Shown here: in pieces, positions 46,889-48,386 of the stretch
How the letters are laid out: each line of letters begins with the position of its first letter
Numbering within the stretch: position 1 is the first letter of the stretch
NCBI GenBank assembly: GCA_943358395.1
Contig: CALRGY010000007.1
Coordinates: 1-48,386, forward strand
DNA: 48,386 bases
DNA from: Candidatus Uhrbacteria bacterium
Lineage (GTDB): Bacteria; Patescibacteriota; Patescibacteriia; UBA9934
Reading direction: 5' to 3'
Translations under genes and position numbers: made by a program
The notes under the pieces: generated by a model
The model's input: the letters and a program-made list of their open reading frames with translations, nothing else
What the model was told of the DNA's origin: nothing
Database searches by the model: none

Positions 46889-46900
46889 ACAGGGCAACGT

Positions 46901-47392
46901 TTAGATGTTCTTGAGAATGTCCGAATCAAGAATTTGATCGAGCTTGTCGTTCAGCTCTGCAGTAGACATCTTCGCTTTTTCCGCAATCGCTGCCTCTGCT
47001 GGGCGCTCACCACGAGAACGCTGTGGCTCTTCACGCTCACCGGCACGTCGCCCCTCTGCGTTCAATGGCATTTGGTACGACGTCATTTTGAACGTAGTGG
47101 TTGGAATACCGTCTGGGCGCGCAATGATGATGTGACGAAGAACATCGTCGGAAAGGCGCAAATCCTGGTCAATCTTCTGCACTTTTTCCTGCGCAACGTT
47201 CACGTAGGTCAAGATGTAGGTTCCAAAACGCACCTTATCAATAGGATACGCCAACTTAATTTTTCCCAAGTTGGTGGTTTTCTCCACGGTTGCTCCTGCG
47301 GCAGTAAACATCGTTTCAATGGTTTTCGTAACGCCGTCAATCTCAGATTCTGAGTACTTTGGCGGAATAATGGACATGATTTCGTAAATCAT
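46901..47392 (-). CDS. rpsF: 30S ribosomal protein S6
   Basis: MIYEIMSIIPPKYSESEIDGVTKTIETMFTAAGATVEKTTNLGKIKLAYPIDKVRFGTYILTYVN. Confidence 0.93.
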   Translation of the reverse strand: MIYEIMSIIPPKYSESEIDGVTKTIETMFTAAGATVEKTTNLGKIKLAYPIDKVRFGTYILTYVNVAQEKVQKIDQDLRLSDDVLRHIIIARPDGIPTTTFKMTSYQMPLNAEGRRAGEREEPQRSRGERPAEAAIAEKAKMSTAELNDKLDQILDSDILKNI

Positions 47393-47592
47393 AGCGCGTG
47401 CTCGCCCCTCAATTCTGCCGAAATCGGCATCCTTTTGGGGAACCCAATGGGTTATGGACAAGAATAAGTGCGTAAACAATAGCGAACCTAGGGCTTTACG
47501 TCAAACCAAAAAAGTGCTAACCTCAGCCATTCACCCGCAATAATCATCAACAATTGCAGGGTGAAAACGCTTTTTCCCAAAAAAACATCACC

Positions 47593-47607
47593 GGCGTAAA
47601 ATACGCC
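47593..47607 (+). promoter_or_regulatory. small hairpin immediately upstream of the kinase start
   Basis: GGCGTA-AAA-TACGCC, 12 nt before the ATG. Confidence 0.4.
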
Positions 47608-47619
47608 ACGGAGTCGAAA

Positions 47620-48386
47620 ATGACAGCTGGAACCAACACCGTCCGTGACGATCAGAAGTACCACACTGGCGACATCGTCGCCGAGCAGTACAAACTCGTC
47701 TCCCGCCTGGGGGACGGAAGTTTCGGCGAAGTTTGGAAAGCAGAGCTAACGGCTTTAGAGGGGGTTTTTGTAGCGATAAAGTTTTTACACGAACATTTTA
47801 GTAGAAATAGGGGGTTGAGAAGACGATTAGCTAACGAGGCCAGGATCGCGAAAACCCTTGCCGACGGAAAGCACCCCAACATCGTCGCAGCCGTGGGGTT
47901 CTTAGAAAATCCCCCGGCGATCATCATGGAATTCATTGACGGGGGAGAAACCCTCGAGCAACGAATCCGTGAACAGCGGGCATCAGATCTCGAAGCTCTC
48001 CGAATTGTTACGGAAATTCTGTGCGGCTTGATCGTAGCGCACGAAGCCAACGTGCTCCATCGCGACCTCAAACCCGCCAATATCATGCTGCGAAAACGGC
48101 GTGATGGCGGAATTACCGCAATGTTGGCAGATTTCGGAATCGCTTCCGCCCTACGGGAAATCGATGCCGGAAAAACAGTAGATGGGCGCATGGGAACGCC
48201 CCGTTATATGTCCCAAGAACAGGGACGAAACGTTCGAAAAACAACGAGAAGATCCGACCTGTTCTCGGTCGGTGTGATCCTCGCGGAAATGAGCGGCGTA
48301 AAGCCGCTCGTGGAGCATGACACGGAGGATATGGAAAACGAAGAGGATCGCAAAAAATGGTTACACGCCATTAAATGCGAGCCGAT
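47620..48386 (+). CDS. Hanks-type Ser/Thr protein kinase, truncated by window edge
   Basis: Manual translation: YKLVSRLGDGSFGEVWKAEL...VAIKFLHEHF...VLHRDLKPANIML...LADFGIAS...GTPRYMSQEQ. Absent from the ORF track because no stop lies inside the window. Confidence 0.93.
   Translation, partial: MTAGTNTVRDDQKYHTGDIVAEQYKLVSRLGDGSFGEVWKAELTALEGVFVAIKFLHEHFSRNRGLRRRLANEARIAKTLADGKHPNIVAAVGFLENPPAIIMEFIDGGETLEQRIREQRASDLEALRIVTEILCGLIVAHEANVLHRDLKPANIMLRKRRDGGITAMLADFGIASALREIDAGKTVDGRMGTPRYMSQEQGRNVRKTTRRSDLFSVGVILAEMSGVKPLVEHDTEDMENEEDRKKWLHAIKCEP

Noticed and set aside
47652-48191. 179 aa minus-strand ORF
   Set aside because: Antisense to the Ser/Thr kinase, whose sense-strand motifs are unambiguous.
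1-48386. CRISPR array
   Set aside because: No regularly spaced direct repeats; repeated sequences are dispersed foldback elements.
1-48386. IS element or prophage
   Set aside because: No transposase, integrase or phage structural gene seen; only non-autonomous repeats.

Overview
This 48.4 kb window looks like the chromosome of a small-genome bacterium, probably CPR/Patescibacteria and possibly Peregrinibacteria-like (inference from gene content and 16S features). Most of it is housekeeping: 5' part of a 16S rRNA, trmD, khpA, rpsP, hisS, an SMC-like ATPase, a DHH phosphoesterase, tRNA-Gly(TCC), cca, ruvC, rpoC, rpoB, recA, a RodZ-like gene, ftsK, efp, an epmA-like gene, rpsR, ssb, rpsF, and the start of a Hanks-type Ser/Thr kinase that runs off the right edge. 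The main accessory feature is a compact same-strand cluster at 14539-25072. It encodes six proteins with C-terminal PEP-utilizer phosphohistidine swivel domains. Only one of the six carries a PPDK/PPS-type ATP-grasp domain, none shows the PEP-binding barrel, and one is fused to an N-terminal XRE-type HTH. Two RHx-type histidine-phosphatase-like proteins are interleaved. The cluster starts at a near-consensus promoter flanked by inverted TACTAGT sites. I propose it as an undescribed phosphohistidine-transfer/regulatory or dikinase system. Other findings: (i) a classical attenuator upstream of hisS with leader peptide MECIRNIFNVSHHTRHA and mutually exclusive hairpins; (ii) seven copies of a ~120-160 bp foldback element whose arms covary, two carrying the same nested 34 bp hairpin; (iii) a palindromic repeat inserted in frame, in opposite orientations, in the SMC and epmA-like genes; (iv) several small ORFs and structured intergenic regions. 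Everything was read by eye; no searches or folding programs were run.
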